A DNA stretch of 64,000 nucleotides. It comes from Euzebya tangerina. Its GTDB lineage: Bacteria > Actinomycetota > Nitriliruptoria > Euzebyales > Euzebyaceae. Positions within the stretch are counted from its first letter, which is position 1, and each line of letters begins with the position of its first letter. The notes below the pieces were generated by a model. That model did no database searches. It saw nothing but the letters and a program-made list of their open reading frames with translations, and was not told the DNA's origin. The stretch lies in contig NZ_PPDK01000001.1 in the NCBI RefSeq assembly GCF_003074135.1, positions 3,038,001 to 3,102,000 of the forward strand, read 5' to 3'. Positions 35,921 to 44,178 of the stretch are shown here, in pieces. Both the position numbers and the translations under genes were made by a program.

Positions 35921-37060
35921 GTGCGCGTCATCATCTGCCCGGACAAGTTCGCCGGAACCCTCACGGCAGCTGAAGCGGCAGCGGCGATCGGTACCGGCTG
36001 GCGTGCCGTCCGGCCCGACGACGAGCTGGCAGCCGTGCCGCTGGCAGATGGAGGGGAGGGGACGATCCAGGCCACCCTTGCAGCTCGGCCGGATGCCGAG
36101 CGACATCAGGTCGAGGTGGCGGACGCCCGGGGGATCGCCACGACCGCGGCGTGGCTGAGCCTGGCGGCCGCGCCTCCCTCGGGCGACCGTCCTTCATCCT
36201 CGGGGGCGTTCGCAGATCCGGTTGCGGTTGTGGAAGTGGCCCAGGCCTGCGGCCTGTCTGCGCTGGCCAAGGAGGCCCGGGACCCCCTGCGCACGACCAC
36301 GTACGGGGTGGGACAGCTGCTCCAGGCGGTCTTCGACCACGGGGCCCGCCAGGTGATCGTGGGGCTGGGTGGCTCGGCGACCGTCGACGGGGGGCTCGGG
36401 ATGGTCTCGGCGCTGACGGGGCATGCCGTCCGGCGCGCCGACGGGAACGGCGTGAAGGTCGGTGGTCGGTGGGTCGCCGAGGCCGATCACATCCGGTCCC
36501 ACCCTGATCGGTCCGACCTCAGCCTGATCGTGGCCGGAGATGTCACCAACCCGCTCCTCGGCCCGGACGGGGCCGCCGCGGTCTTCGGGCCGCAGAAGGG
36601 TGCGGACGAGGCCGCCGTCCGGGAGTTGGAGGCGGCTCTGGCGACCTGGGCCGACGTGGCCGAGCGCGACCTCCCGGGTGGACCCTGGCGGGATCGACCG
36701 GGGGCCGGAGCAGCCGGAGGCCTCGGCTTCGCCTTCATGGCCCTCCTCGGTGCCGAGGTGCGAAACGGCGCGGATGTCATCGGTCACCTGATCGGGCTGG
36801 ATGTCACGGACGCCGACATCGTCATCACCGGTGAGGGGTCACTGGACCAGCAGTCGCTGGCCGGCAAGGGGCCGGAGCGTATTCGGTCCCGGGCTGCCGC
36901 TGCGGGGGTCACGACGGTGGCGCTTGCCGGCGTCATCTCCGATGGTGCTGGTGACCGCTTCGACATCGCCGAGGCGCTGGGCCCGGACGGCTTGAGCGAT
37001 CCGATCGGCACGTTGACCGCAGCAGCCTCACGGGCGGCGCGACGCCTCTCCGGCTCCTGA
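35921..37060 (+). CDS. Glycerate 2-kinase family protein
   Basis: Phosphorylates D-glycerate, probably at C2, in glyoxylate/serine-linked carbon recovery. 379 residues, typical of GarK/GlxK. Motifs are CPDKFAGTLTAAEAA at the N-terminus, PLADGGEGT, the central VGLGGSATVDGGLGM and GAGAAGGLGFAF. The C-terminal segment VITGEGSLDQQSLAGKGP is diagnostic. The start is GTG 35921. An equivalent gene sits next to the A-type Fe-S carrier in mycobacteria as I recall, so its position is probably ancestral. Glycine cleavage (gcvT) nearby suggests C2/C3 metabolism, though this is inference. Confidence 0.9.
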   Translation: MRVIICPDKFAGTLTAAEAAAAIGTGWRAVRPDDELAAVPLADGGEGTIQATLAARPDAERHQVEVADARGIATTAAWLSLAAAPPSGDRPSSSGAFADPVAVVEVAQACGLSALAKEARDPLRTTTYGVGQLLQAVFDHGARQVIVGLGGSATVDGGLGMVSALTGHAVRRADGNGVKVGGRWVAEADHIRSHPDRSDLSLIVAGDVTNPLLGPDGAAAVFGPQKGADEAAVRELEAALATWADVAERDLPGGPWRDRPGAGAAGGLGFAFMALLGAEVRNGADVIGHLIGLDVTDADIVITGEGSLDQQSLAGKGPERIRSRAAAAGVTTVALAGVISDGAGDRFDIAEALGPDGLSDPIGTLTAAASRAARRLSGS

Positions 37061-37090
37061 GCCCCCCGGGGTTGGGGAGCCACGCTGACT

Positions 37091-37306
37091 CTCGGTGCAC
37101 GACCTGGGGGTGCAGGACCGGGTTCGGGAGCCGTGCTGACTCTCGGTACACGACCTGGACCGCCGACGGGGGCGATGAGCTGAGAGTCGTCGTTGACCTG
37201 CACCCGCGGAACGCTCGGTACACACACGTGTCGGCGACGGCGCGGGTGGTGTACCGAGGGTGGAAGCGGGTGGTGTACCGAGAGCGGAAACGGGTGGTGT
37301 ACCGAG
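37091..37306. repeat. Cluster of six oriented 10-bp motifs CTCGGTACAC / GTGTACCGAG
   Basis: The 295-bp interval 37061-37355 has no gene but holds six copies of one 10-bp motif: CTCGGTGCAC 37091-37100 (one mismatch), CTCGGTACAC 37142-37151 and 37214-37223, then the reverse complement GTGTACCGAG at 37249-37258, 37273-37282 and 37297-37306. The first two are in a 51-bp direct repeat, the last three spaced exactly 24 bp. Copies 3 and 4 can pair into a 10-bp stem with a 25-nt loop. Possible operator array, hairpin terminator or repeat family member. Confidence 0.8.
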
Positions 37307-37355
37307 CGCGGGCTCGAGCGGTTCGTGCCGGGCCGACCGTGAGAGACTGCTCGTC

Positions 37356-37838
37356 ATGAGCTTCAAGGCCGCCACCCACCGGGTCATCGATGCTGCTGCC
37401 GAACTGGGGCTGGAGCTCTCGGTCCAGCGCTTCCCCGAGGGAACCCGGACGGCGCAGGATGCCGCAGACGCGATCGGCTGCGGCGTCGCCGCAATCGCGA
37501 AGAGCATCGTCGTCGCCAGCGACCAGGGCGCGGTGTTGGTGCTGACCTCTGGGGCCAACCTCGTGGACTTCCCCCGCGTCGAGGCGGCTGCCGGCGTCAC
37601 CGGTGTGCGGCGCGCGTCCGCTGAGGAGGCCAGAGCCGCGACGGGATACGCCATCGGCGGGACTGCCCCGTTCGGATTGGCCACGGCCATGCGCATCCTG
37701 GCCGACCGTGACCTGATGCTGTTCGACGAGGTCTGGGTGGCAGCCGGCACGCCGGACACGGTGTTCCCGCTCGAGCCGCGCGAGCTGATCACCGGAGCCG
37801 GAGCGACCGTTGCCGATGTGGCACAGACGGCTGGTTGA
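37356..37838 (+). CDS. YbaK/EbsC family aminoacyl-tRNA deacylase-like protein
   Basis: Single-domain editing protein of the YbaK/ProX group, which hydrolyses mischarged aminoacyl-tRNA. 160 residues from ATG 37356. It shows CGVAAIAKSIVV (YbaK-type core with the conserved Lys), the substrate loop GGTAPFG and the later FDEVWVAAGTPDTVFPLEP. The upstream frame runs through the repeat cluster and is not conserved. A GAGACT sequence 7 nt before the start may be a weak -10. Which tRNA is edited cannot be told from sequence. Confidence 0.88.
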   Translation: MSFKAATHRVIDAAAELGLELSVQRFPEGTRTAQDAADAIGCGVAAIAKSIVVASDQGAVLVLTSGANLVDFPRVEAAAGVTGVRRASAEEARAATGYAIGGTAPFGLATAMRILADRDLMLFDEVWVAAGTPDTVFPLEPRELITGAGATVADVAQTAG

Positions 37839-37877
37839 GGCGGTCGCAGATCCATGGTCGCGAGTGGCGCGGACACC

Positions 37878-37883
37878 TAGACT
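37878..37883 (+). promoter_or_regulatory. Putative leaderless -10 hexamer for the A-type carrier
   Basis: TAGACT lies 7 nt before ATG 37891. The intervening GGGAGCC could also serve as a ribosome site if transcription begins further upstream. Confidence 0.4.
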
Positions 37884-37890
37884 GGGAGCC

Positions 37891-38262
37891 ATGAGCGACA
37901 CCACCACCGCCCCGCCCGACTCCGACGTCGTCGCCAGCCCGATCGACCTCACCGACTCCGCTGCTGAGAAGGTCCGCGAGCTCATGGCCCGTGAGGACGA
38001 CGCTGACGCGATCGCTCTCCGCATCGCGGTCCAACCGGGTGGCTGCGCGGGGATGCGGTACGCGCTCTACTTCGACGATCGCAACCTCGACAACGATCTG
38101 AACGTCGACGTCAAGGGTGTCGCCGTGCGGGTTGACAAGATGTCGAGCCCCTACCTGCGTGGCACGACCATCGACTGGGTCGACAGCCTGCAGGGCGCCG
38201 GGTTCTCCATCGACAACCCCAACGCCCAGTCCGCCTGCGCCTGCGGCGACAGCTTCAGCTAG
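37891..38262 (+). CDS. erpA: A-type iron-sulfur cluster carrier (ErpA/IscA/HesB family)
   Basis: Carries and inserts Fe-S clusters into apoproteins. 123 residues with the three invariant cysteines Cys52 (PGGCAGMRY), Cys116 and Cys118 (SACACGDSF). The N-terminal 20 residues are a variable Ser/Thr/Pro tail. Start ATG 37891 follows a TANNNT hexamer. Likely clients in the window are LipA, NadA and possibly KorAB. The stop is 2 bp from the end of a convergent tusA-like gene. Confidence 0.93.
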   Translation: MSDTTTAPPDSDVVASPIDLTDSAAEKVRELMAREDDADAIALRIAVQPGGCAGMRYALYFDDRNLDNDLNVDVKGVAVRVDKMSSPYLRGTTIDWVDSLQGAGFSIDNPNAQSACACGDSFS

Positions 38263-38264
38263 GG

Positions 38265-38540
38265 CTAGACGCGCCGCCGGATCCGGTACCGGGTGTGGTC
38301 CTGGGCGGGCTCGACGGCGACCAGTTCCTGACGGCGCATCCGACACCAGGCCGGGACGTCCGTCCGGGATCCCTCGTCGTCGGACAGCAGGAGCACCTCG
38401 TCGCCGACCTCGACCGCAGCCATCGCCTTGGCCAGGTCGATGACGGGCAACGGGCACCGGCGACCGCGGGAGTCGACCAGGGTCTCCCGGCCGCTTGCTG
38501 ATGGTGCAGCGGCACCTGCTGAGGCATCCACAGACCACAC
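38265..38540 (-). CDS. TusA/SirA-like sulfur carrier
   Basis: Small sulfurtransferase of the TusA fold, 91 residues. The signature RRCPLPVIDLAKAM has the sulfur-accepting Cys29 in the CPxP motif, followed by the GDEVLLLSDDEGSRTDVPAWCR hairpin-helix segment. Start GTG 38540 is uncertain; GTG 38531 is an alternative. TusA proteins pass persulfide from cysteine desulfurases to thiolation or cofactor pathways, and a cysteine desulfurase is encoded 1.4 kb away on the same strand. Confidence 0.87.
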   Translation of the reverse strand: MWSVDASAGAAAPSASGRETLVDSRGRRCPLPVIDLAKAMAAVEVGDEVLLLSDDEGSRTDVPAWCRMRRQELVAVEPAQDHTRYRIRRRV

Positions 38541-38563
38541 AGTAGCCAGCGGTCATGGACCTC

Positions 38564-38569
38564 TAGAGT
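38564..38569 (+). promoter_or_regulatory. Putative leaderless -10 hexamer for the DUF3291 gene
   Basis: TAGAGT lies 7 nt before ATG 38577, with no Shine-Dalgarno sequence in between. Confidence 0.45.
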
Positions 38570-38576
38570 GCGATCC

Positions 38577-39080
38577 ATGGACTGGTACCTCGCGCAGCTG
38601 AACATCGGGCGGATCGCGGCCCCCCTCGAGTCGCCAGCGATGGCCGCCTTCGTCGACAACCTGGATCTGGTCAACGGCGCCGGTGAGGCTGCGCCGGGGT
38701 TCGTCTGGCGACTGACCGATGAGGCCGGCGCAGCGACGTCCTACTCCGTCTTCGGCGACGCGACGCTGATCCCGAACCTGACGGTCTGGACTGACCTCGC
38801 TCGTCTTCGGGCCTTCGTGTACGACCAGCTGCACGCGTCCTTCCTGCGGCGACGGCGGGAGTGGTTCGTCCCCGAGGAGGAGGCGGTCACGGTGTGTTGG
38901 CACGTACCAGCGGGTCACCGGCCGGATCTGGCCGAGGCGGAGCAGCGTCTGGTCCACCTCCGGCAGCACGGTCCGACGGGCTACGCCTTCCGCCTCAGCG
39001 ACGCAGAGCTCGCCGCGACCGTCCGCGGCGACCTGCAGTCGGGCGGGCGGCCCCAGCCCTCCAGCGGGTCAGCAGCCTGA
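38577..39080 (+). CDS. DUF3291 domain protein
   Basis: 167-residue protein of the DUF3291 family, which has a dimeric alpha/beta-barrel fold related to small monooxygenases; the activity is not established. Family features are the N-terminal LAQLNIGR, the PGFVWRL segment, the central LTVWTDLARLRAFVY and RREWF followed by VCWHVPAGHRP. The start is ATG 38577; the GTG three codons earlier overlaps the putative -10. The next gene starts 2 bp after the stop, so the two are probably cotranscribed. Confidence 0.85.
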   Translation: MDWYLAQLNIGRIAAPLESPAMAAFVDNLDLVNGAGEAAPGFVWRLTDEAGAATSYSVFGDATLIPNLTVWTDLARLRAFVYDQLHASFLRRRREWFVPEEEAVTVCWHVPAGHRPDLAEAEQRLVHLRQHGPTGYAFRLSDAELAATVRGDLQSGGRPQPSSGSAA

Positions 39081-39082
39081 CG

Positions 39083-39883
39083 ATGCGAGTCGCCACCTGG
39101 AACGTCTGGCACCGCTTCGGGGCCGAGTACGAGCTGCGATACCGGGCCATCAAGGCCAGCCTGGACGAGGTCGACCCGGACATCGTCTGTCTGCAGGAGA
39201 GTTGGACCGAGGTCGAGAGCGGGCGGTCGCAGGCGCGGGAGATCGGGGACGTGCTCGGCCTGCCCTACGCCGTCGACGGGTTCCGGGTCACCCACGAGGG
39301 TGTGACGTTCGGCAACGCCATCGTGTCGGCGTGGCCGATCACGAGGGACCTCGTGCACCCACTCCCGCCCCATCCGGACTACGAGGAGTTCAGGAGTGTC
39401 CTCGGCGTCCAACTGGATCATCCACGCGGGCCGGTCCAGATCTTCACCGCGCACCTCAACTTCCTGCCGCACCAGTCCGCCGTACGGCAGGCCCAGGTCC
39501 GGGAGATCGCGAGCCTCATGGACCAGTGGCAGTACACCGCGGAGCTGGCCTACCCCCAGGTGCTCACCGGTGACCTCAACGCTGATCCGGCGAGCGACGA
39601 GATCCGGATGCTGACCGGTCGGGCTGACCTCGGCGTCCCGCTCACGCTGTTCGACGCGTGGGAGGTCAGGGGAGAGGGGGCGGGCTCGACGTGGTCCAAC
39701 AAGAACCCGCTGACCAGGGCCTCCTACGAGCCGGACCGACGGATCGACTACGTGCTGGCCCGCTTCCCTGAGAAGTTCGCCGGCCGTGGCGCTGTGGAGT
39801 CGGCGTTCGTCTTCGGGGATGAGCCGGTCGAGGGGTCCTGGGGGAGTGACCACCTCGGGGTGGCGGTTGACCTACGGGATTAG
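39083..39883 (+). CDS. Endonuclease/exonuclease/phosphatase (EEP) family hydrolase
   Basis: 266-residue metal-dependent phosphohydrolase of the EEP fold. Catalytic motifs in order: TWNVWHRFG (Asn), DIVCLQESW (Glu), FTAHLNFLP (His), VLTGDLNADPASDE (Asp and Asn), DRRIDYVLAR and WGSDHLGVAVDL (Asp-His). No signal peptide is visible, so it acts in the cytoplasm. The substrate (nucleic acid, phospholipid or sugar phosphate) cannot be assigned. It lies directly after the DUF3291 gene and ends in the arm of an inverted repeat. Confidence 0.88.
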   Translation: MRVATWNVWHRFGAEYELRYRAIKASLDEVDPDIVCLQESWTEVESGRSQAREIGDVLGLPYAVDGFRVTHEGVTFGNAIVSAWPITRDLVHPLPPHPDYEEFRSVLGVQLDHPRGPVQIFTAHLNFLPHQSAVRQAQVREIASLMDQWQYTAELAYPQVLTGDLNADPASDEIRMLTGRADLGVPLTLFDAWEVRGEGAGSTWSNKNPLTRASYEPDRRIDYVLARFPEKFAGRGAVESAFVFGDEPVEGSWGSDHLGVAVDLRD

Positions 39884-39934
39884 GTGACATGTTGCGGGAA
39901 CCCCTCACCTCGCAGGCTAGGTGCAACATGTCAC
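39884..39934. terminator. Perfect 12-bp inverted repeat between convergent genes
   Basis: GTGACATGTTGC (39884-39895) and GCAACATGTCAC (39923-39934) form a perfect stem with a 27-nt loop. The left arm starts directly after the EEP stop and the right arm contains the stop codon of the opposite cysteine desulfurase gene. Likely a bidirectional terminator or 3'-end stabiliser; no U-tract is obvious. The arms could also be ends of a small mobile sequence. Confidence 0.6.
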
Positions 39935-41100
39935 ACCATGCCCGCTCGGGACCGGAGATCGCCGACCGCCCGACCGAAGGCCTCTGCGAACCGGTCCGCC
40001 TCCTCGACCGTGAACCGCTCGTCGAAGCTGACCCTGACGTGCCCGTGGGTCAGCGCACCCATGGCCACCAGCACGTGTGAGGGCTCCCCGGACGTCGTGG
40101 CGCACGACGAACCGGAGTGGACCTCGAACCCCTCGGCGTCCAACGCCTCGACCAGCGCCTGACCCTCCACGTACAGGGCGCTCACCGCCGCGATGTGCGG
40201 TGCGGAGCCCGTGGTGGGACCGTGCACCTCCACGTCGGTCACGGCCTCCGTCAGCCGGTCCCGGAGGTGCCTGCGGACCTGGTCGGCGCGCACCGCCTCT
40301 GCTCCGGCCGCACCGCTGGGGCTGCGCGCGCGCAGGGTGGCCAGCGTCTCGGCCATCGCGGCGATGCCGGGCAGGTTCTGGAGGCCCGCTCGACGCCGCC
40401 GCTCGCGCTCGTCTCCGGTGAGTTGGGCCTGGAAGCGAGCACGAGGGGAGTGGAGGAGGGCCCCCACCCCTCGCCCGCCCCCGAACTTGGCGGCGCTGAG
40501 GGACAGGTAGTCGGCTCCGATGTCCTCGAGCGAGACGGGCACCCGACCGACCGTCTGACAGGCGTCGACGTGGAGGAGGGCGTCGGCCTGCTGGCACAGC
40601 CGTGCCACGGTGTCCAACGGCTGGAGGGTCCCGACCTCGTGGTTGGCGTGCTGGACGTTGACGAGGCAGGCGCCTGCCTCCGCCAGTTCGTCGGCCAGCA
40701 CTCCGGTGTTGACGCGCCCGTCGGCGTCGACGGGAACGATGACGTGTTCGTGGTCGTAGAGAGCGGCTGCGGCCGCCGCCGCTTCCAACACTGCGGAGTG
40801 CTCCGCCGCCGAGGACAGGATCCGACGAGGTCTCGTCCGGTTGGCCTGGGCACTGCCTCGCACGGTCAGGTGAATCGCCTCGGTGGCCGAGCCGGTGAAG
40901 ATGACGCGGTCGGCCGCACCGCCGAGCTCCTCGGCCACGGCGGCTCGTGCCCGCTCCAGCAGATCACTGGCAGACCTGCCGGCGGAGTGGGTGCGGGTCG
41001 GGTCGCCGACGAACCCCTCCGCCACCTGTGCGAAGGCCGCCCGTGCCCGCGGATGCCAGGGTGCTGCGGAGGCCACGTCCAGATACATGTGCCGTCCCAT
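39931..41100 (-). CDS. Cysteine desulfurase (IscS/NifS type)
   Basis: PLP enzyme that takes sulfur from cysteine for Fe-S clusters and thio-cofactors. 389 residues. PLP-binding Lys205 is in LSLSAAKFGGGRG; upstream are SATEAIHLTV, NHEVGTLQP and HVDACQTVG. The active-site Cys333 lies in SGSSCATTSGEPSHVL, the long mobile loop form typical of IscS/NifS rather than SufS. ATG 41100 and ATG 41088 are both possible starts. It is divergent from korA (122 bp) and close to tusA and the A-type carrier, giving a local sulfur-trafficking group. Confidence 0.9.
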   Translation of the reverse strand: MGRHMYLDVASAAPWHPRARAAFAQVAEGFVGDPTRTHSAGRSASDLLERARAAVAEELGGAADRVIFTGSATEAIHLTVRGSAQANRTRPRRILSSAAEHSAVLEAAAAAAALYDHEHVIVPVDADGRVNTGVLADELAEAGACLVNVQHANHEVGTLQPLDTVARLCQQADALLHVDACQTVGRVPVSLEDIGADYLSLSAAKFGGGRGVGALLHSPRARFQAQLTGDERERRRRAGLQNLPGIAAMAETLATLRARSPSGAAGAEAVRADQVRRHLRDRLTEAVTDVEVHGPTTGSAPHIAAVSALYVEGQALVEALDAEGFEVHSGSSCATTSGEPSHVLVAMGALTHGHVRVSFDERFTVEEADRFAEAFGRAVGDLRSRAGMV

Positions 41101-41222
41101 CCTGCGGTGTCGCCCCCCGGCATGCGAGTTCGGGCATTCACGGGCTGTTCATCTAGCATGAGGCAGCGACGTCCGTCACTCCGCCGGGCGCACATCTATG
41201 CCCCGACGTGGAGGGCCCGCAG

Positions 41223-43097
41223 GTGACAGACACGACCGCAGCGCCGGAGAAGCCCGTCCAGACGCTGGACACGGTGACCATTCGCTTTGCCGGGGACTCC
41301 GGCGACGGGATGCAGCTGACCGGGACGAGGTTCACCTCGGCCACGGCCGACGCCAACAACGACCTGGCGACGTTGCCCGACTTCCCGGCTGAGATCCGCG
41401 CCCCCGCCGGCTCGCTGCCCGGTGTCTCGGGCTTCCAGTTGCACTTCGCCGACCACGACATCCTGACACCCGGCGATGCGCCCGATGTGCTGGTCGCCAT
41501 GAACCCGGCGGCGCTGAAGACCAACATCGACGACCTGGTCAGCGGCGGCACCCTGGTGGTCAACACCGACGCCTTCACGCGTGGGAACCTCAAGAAGGCG
41601 GCCTACGAAACCAATCCGCTGGAGGACAACTCGCTCGAGTCCTACCGCGTCTTCAGCGTGCCGATCACGACGCTGACAGTCGGGGCGCTGGAGTCCTTCG
41701 AGCTGTCCAAGAAGGAGAAGCAGCGCTCCAAGAACATGTTCGCCCTCGGGCTGATGTCGTTCATGTTCAGCCGGCCCACCCAGGGGACCGAGGAGTGGCT
41801 GCGCGCCAAGTTCGCCAAGGCGCCGGAGGTGGCCGAGGCCAACATCGCCGCATTCCGGGCCGGCTGGGCGTTCGGCGAGACGACGGAGATCTTCTCCCAC
41901 CGCTACGAGGTCCCACCGGCGAAGCTCGCACCGGGCACCTACCGCCAGATCACCGGAAACACGGCCCTGTCGTACGGACTGATCGCGTCCGGCCAGCTGT
42001 CCGGGCTGCCGTTCTTCCTGGGCGGGTACCCGATCACCCCGGCCTCCGACGTGCTGCACGAGCTGTCCCGGCACAAGAACTTCAACGTCAAGACCGTGCA
42101 GGCGGAGGACGAGATCGCCGGCATCGGTGCCTCGCTCGGCGCGGCCTTCGCCGGGAACCTGGCGGCGACCGTCACCTCCGGGCCTGGGATTGCCCTCAAG
42201 GGCGAGACCATCGGACTGGCCCTGTCGGTCGAGCTGCCGCTGGTGATCATCAACGTGCAGCGCGGCGGCCCCTCGACGGGCCTCCCGACCAAGACCGAGC
42301 AGTCCGACCTGCTGCAGGCGATGTACGGCCGCAACGGTGACTCCTCGATCCCGATCGTGGCGGCAGCGACACCCGGCGACTGCTTCTTCGCGGCGATCGA
42401 AGCCTCACGTCTGGCCCTGAAGTACCGCACCCCGGTGTTCCTGCTGACCGACGGCTACCTGGCCAACGGGGCGGAGCCGTGGAAGGTCCCGGACGTGTCC
42501 TCGCTGCCGGACCTGACCGGCGAGGTCAACTTCGCCACCGGGCCGAACGCCGGCGAGGAGTTCCTGCCGTTCCTCCGTGACAGCGGGACCGGAGCCCGTC
42601 CCTGGGCCAAGCCCGGCACACCCGGGCTCGAGCACCGCATCGGTGGGCTCGAGAAGAAGGACGGGACAGGGAACATCTCCTACGACCCGGACAACCACCA
42701 CCACATGACCATGCTCCGCAAGGCCAAGGTGGACGGGATCGCCGCGGACATCCCCCAGCTGACCATCGACGGTGACCCCGACGCCGATGTGGTGGTGGCG
42801 GGGTGGGGCTCGACGTACGGACCGATCCGTCAGGCCGTCCGAAAGGTCCGCAAGACCGGCCGGAAGGTCGCGCGGGTGCACTTCCGCCACCTCAACCCGT
42901 TCCCGGCCAACACCGAGGAGGTCCTCCAGGGCTTCGAGCGGGTGGTGGTGCCGGAGATGAACACCGGCCAGCTCTCCATGCTGCTCCGGGCCCAGTTCCT
43001 GGTGGACGCCCGCGGCTACAACCAGGTGCGCGGCCTGCCGTTCACCACCCAGGAACTGACCGAAGAGATCACCGCCCACATCGACGAGGTGTCCTAA
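41223..43097 (+). CDS. korA: 2-oxoacid:ferredoxin oxidoreductase alpha subunit (gamma-alpha fusion)
   Basis: Alpha subunit of a CoA-acylating 2-oxoacid:ferredoxin oxidoreductase, most likely 2-oxoglutarate (KorA). 624 residues: an N-terminal gamma-type domain (about 15-195, starting TIRFAGDSGDGMQL) fused to the alpha pyrimidine-binding domains (ITGNTALSYGLIASG, GYPITPASDVLHEL, QAEDEIAGIGASLGAAFAG, RGGPSTGLPTKTEQSDL) and a transketolase C-like domain. The start is GTG 41223, with GGAGGG 8 nt upstream, in preference to GTG 41208, which lies on that ribosome site. A TAGCAT at 41155-41160 may be the -10 of a leadered promoter. korB follows 2 bp later. Confidence 0.92.
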   Translation: MTDTTAAPEKPVQTLDTVTIRFAGDSGDGMQLTGTRFTSATADANNDLATLPDFPAEIRAPAGSLPGVSGFQLHFADHDILTPGDAPDVLVAMNPAALKTNIDDLVSGGTLVVNTDAFTRGNLKKAAYETNPLEDNSLESYRVFSVPITTLTVGALESFELSKKEKQRSKNMFALGLMSFMFSRPTQGTEEWLRAKFAKAPEVAEANIAAFRAGWAFGETTEIFSHRYEVPPAKLAPGTYRQITGNTALSYGLIASGQLSGLPFFLGGYPITPASDVLHELSRHKNFNVKTVQAEDEIAGIGASLGAAFAGNLAATVTSGPGIALKGETIGLALSVELPLVIINVQRGGPSTGLPTKTEQSDLLQAMYGRNGDSSIPIVAAATPGDCFFAAIEASRLALKYRTPVFLLTDGYLANGAEPWKVPDVSSLPDLTGEVNFATGPNAGEEFLPFLRDSGTGARPWAKPGTPGLEHRIGGLEKKDGTGNISYDPDNHHHMTMLRKAKVDGIAADIPQLTIDGDPDADVVVAGWGSTYGPIRQAVRKVRKTGRKVARVHFRHLNPFPANTEEVLQGFERVVVPEMNTGQLSMLLRAQFLVDARGYNQVRGLPFTTQELTEEITAHIDEVS

Positions 43098-43099
43098 GC

Positions 43100-44119
43100 G
43101 TGTCCGTGACCGAACTCCCCCAGTACTCCAAGAAGGACTTCACCTCCGACCAGGAGGTGCGGTGGTGCCCCGGGTGCGGGGACTACGCGATCCTGGCCAA
43201 CGTCCAGTCGACGATGCCCGATCTCGGCGCTCGGAAGGAGGACGTGGTGTTCGTGTCCGGGATCGGCTGCTCGAGCCGCTTCCCGTACTACATGGACACC
43301 TACGGGTTCCACTCGATCCACGGCCGTGCGCCTGCCATCGCGACCGGTGTCGCCACGGCCAATCCCGACCTCAAGGTGTTCGTCATCACCGGTGATGGCG
43401 ATGGGCTCTCGATCGGCGGGAACCACCTCATCCACGCGCTGCGCCGCAATGCCAACCTGACGATCATCATGTTCAACAACCAGATCTACGGGTTGACCAA
43501 GGGGCAGTACTCGCCCACCTCGGAGGTCGGCAAGATCACCAAGTCGACCCCGTTCGGCTCGCTCGACCACCCCTTCAACCCGGTCTCGGTCGCTCTGGGG
43601 GCCGAAGCGACGTTCGTGGCCCGGACCATCGACACCGAGCGGGACCACCTGCGGGAGATGGTCGAGGCCGCGGCCGCGCACGAGGGGGCGGCATTCATCG
43701 AGGTCTACCAGAACTGCAACATCTTCAACGACGGTGCCTTCGAGGTGGTGAAGGACTCGCCGGAGGAGAACCAGATCCGCCTGACGCACGGCGAACAGGT
43801 CCGCTTCGGCGCCGACGACGAACGCGCCCTCCGCATGAATGCCCGCGGAGAGCTGCAGATCGTCGCCGCTGCGGACTGGCCCGATGAGGAGTTGCTGGTG
43901 CACGACGCGACACGCGACGACCCCACGCTGGCCTTCGCCCTCTCACGAGTGGCGGCTGCCCCCACGGCGCCCACCCCGTTCGGGATCTTCCGTCAGGTCT
44001 CCAGGCCGGTGTACGACGCGCAGGTCCAGGCCCAGGTCGACGCCGACGTGGCCAAGCGGGGCGCCGGTGACCTGCAGGCGCTGATCGCCGGTCACGAGAC
44101 CTGGGAGGTCACCGAGTAG
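43100..44119 (+). CDS. korB: 2-oxoacid:ferredoxin oxidoreductase beta subunit
   Basis: TPP- and 4Fe-4S-binding beta subunit, 339 residues. WCPGCGDYAIL carries two cluster ligands; GIGCSSRFPYYM and the TPP signature VITGDGDGLSIGGNHLIHALRRN...NNQIYGLTKGQYSPTS match the 2-oxoglutarate type. The phrase FGSLDHPFNPVSVALG is typical of actinobacterial KorB. Start GTG 43100 lies just after the korA stop. With KorA it gives a ferredoxin-linked bypass of the 2-oxoglutarate dehydrogenase reaction. The partner ferredoxin is not in the window. Confidence 0.93.
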   Translation: MSVTELPQYSKKDFTSDQEVRWCPGCGDYAILANVQSTMPDLGARKEDVVFVSGIGCSSRFPYYMDTYGFHSIHGRAPAIATGVATANPDLKVFVITGDGDGLSIGGNHLIHALRRNANLTIIMFNNQIYGLTKGQYSPTSEVGKITKSTPFGSLDHPFNPVSVALGAEATFVARTIDTERDHLREMVEAAAAHEGAAFIEVYQNCNIFNDGAFEVVKDSPEENQIRLTHGEQVRFGADDERALRMNARGELQIVAAADWPDEELLVHDATRDDPTLAFALSRVAAAPTAPTPFGIFRQVSRPVYDAQVQAQVDADVAKRGAGDLQALIAGHETWEVTE

Positions 44120-44178
44120 GTCTGCGTGTCCGCTGGTCGTGACTGTCCACGGCTGCGCCATGGCATGATCGGTGCCCG

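Noticed and set aside
37249-37306. Possible CRISPR or coding repeat with 24-bp period
   Set aside because: No spacers, only three copies in one orientation, and the encoded repeat peptide sits in frames with no other gene evidence.
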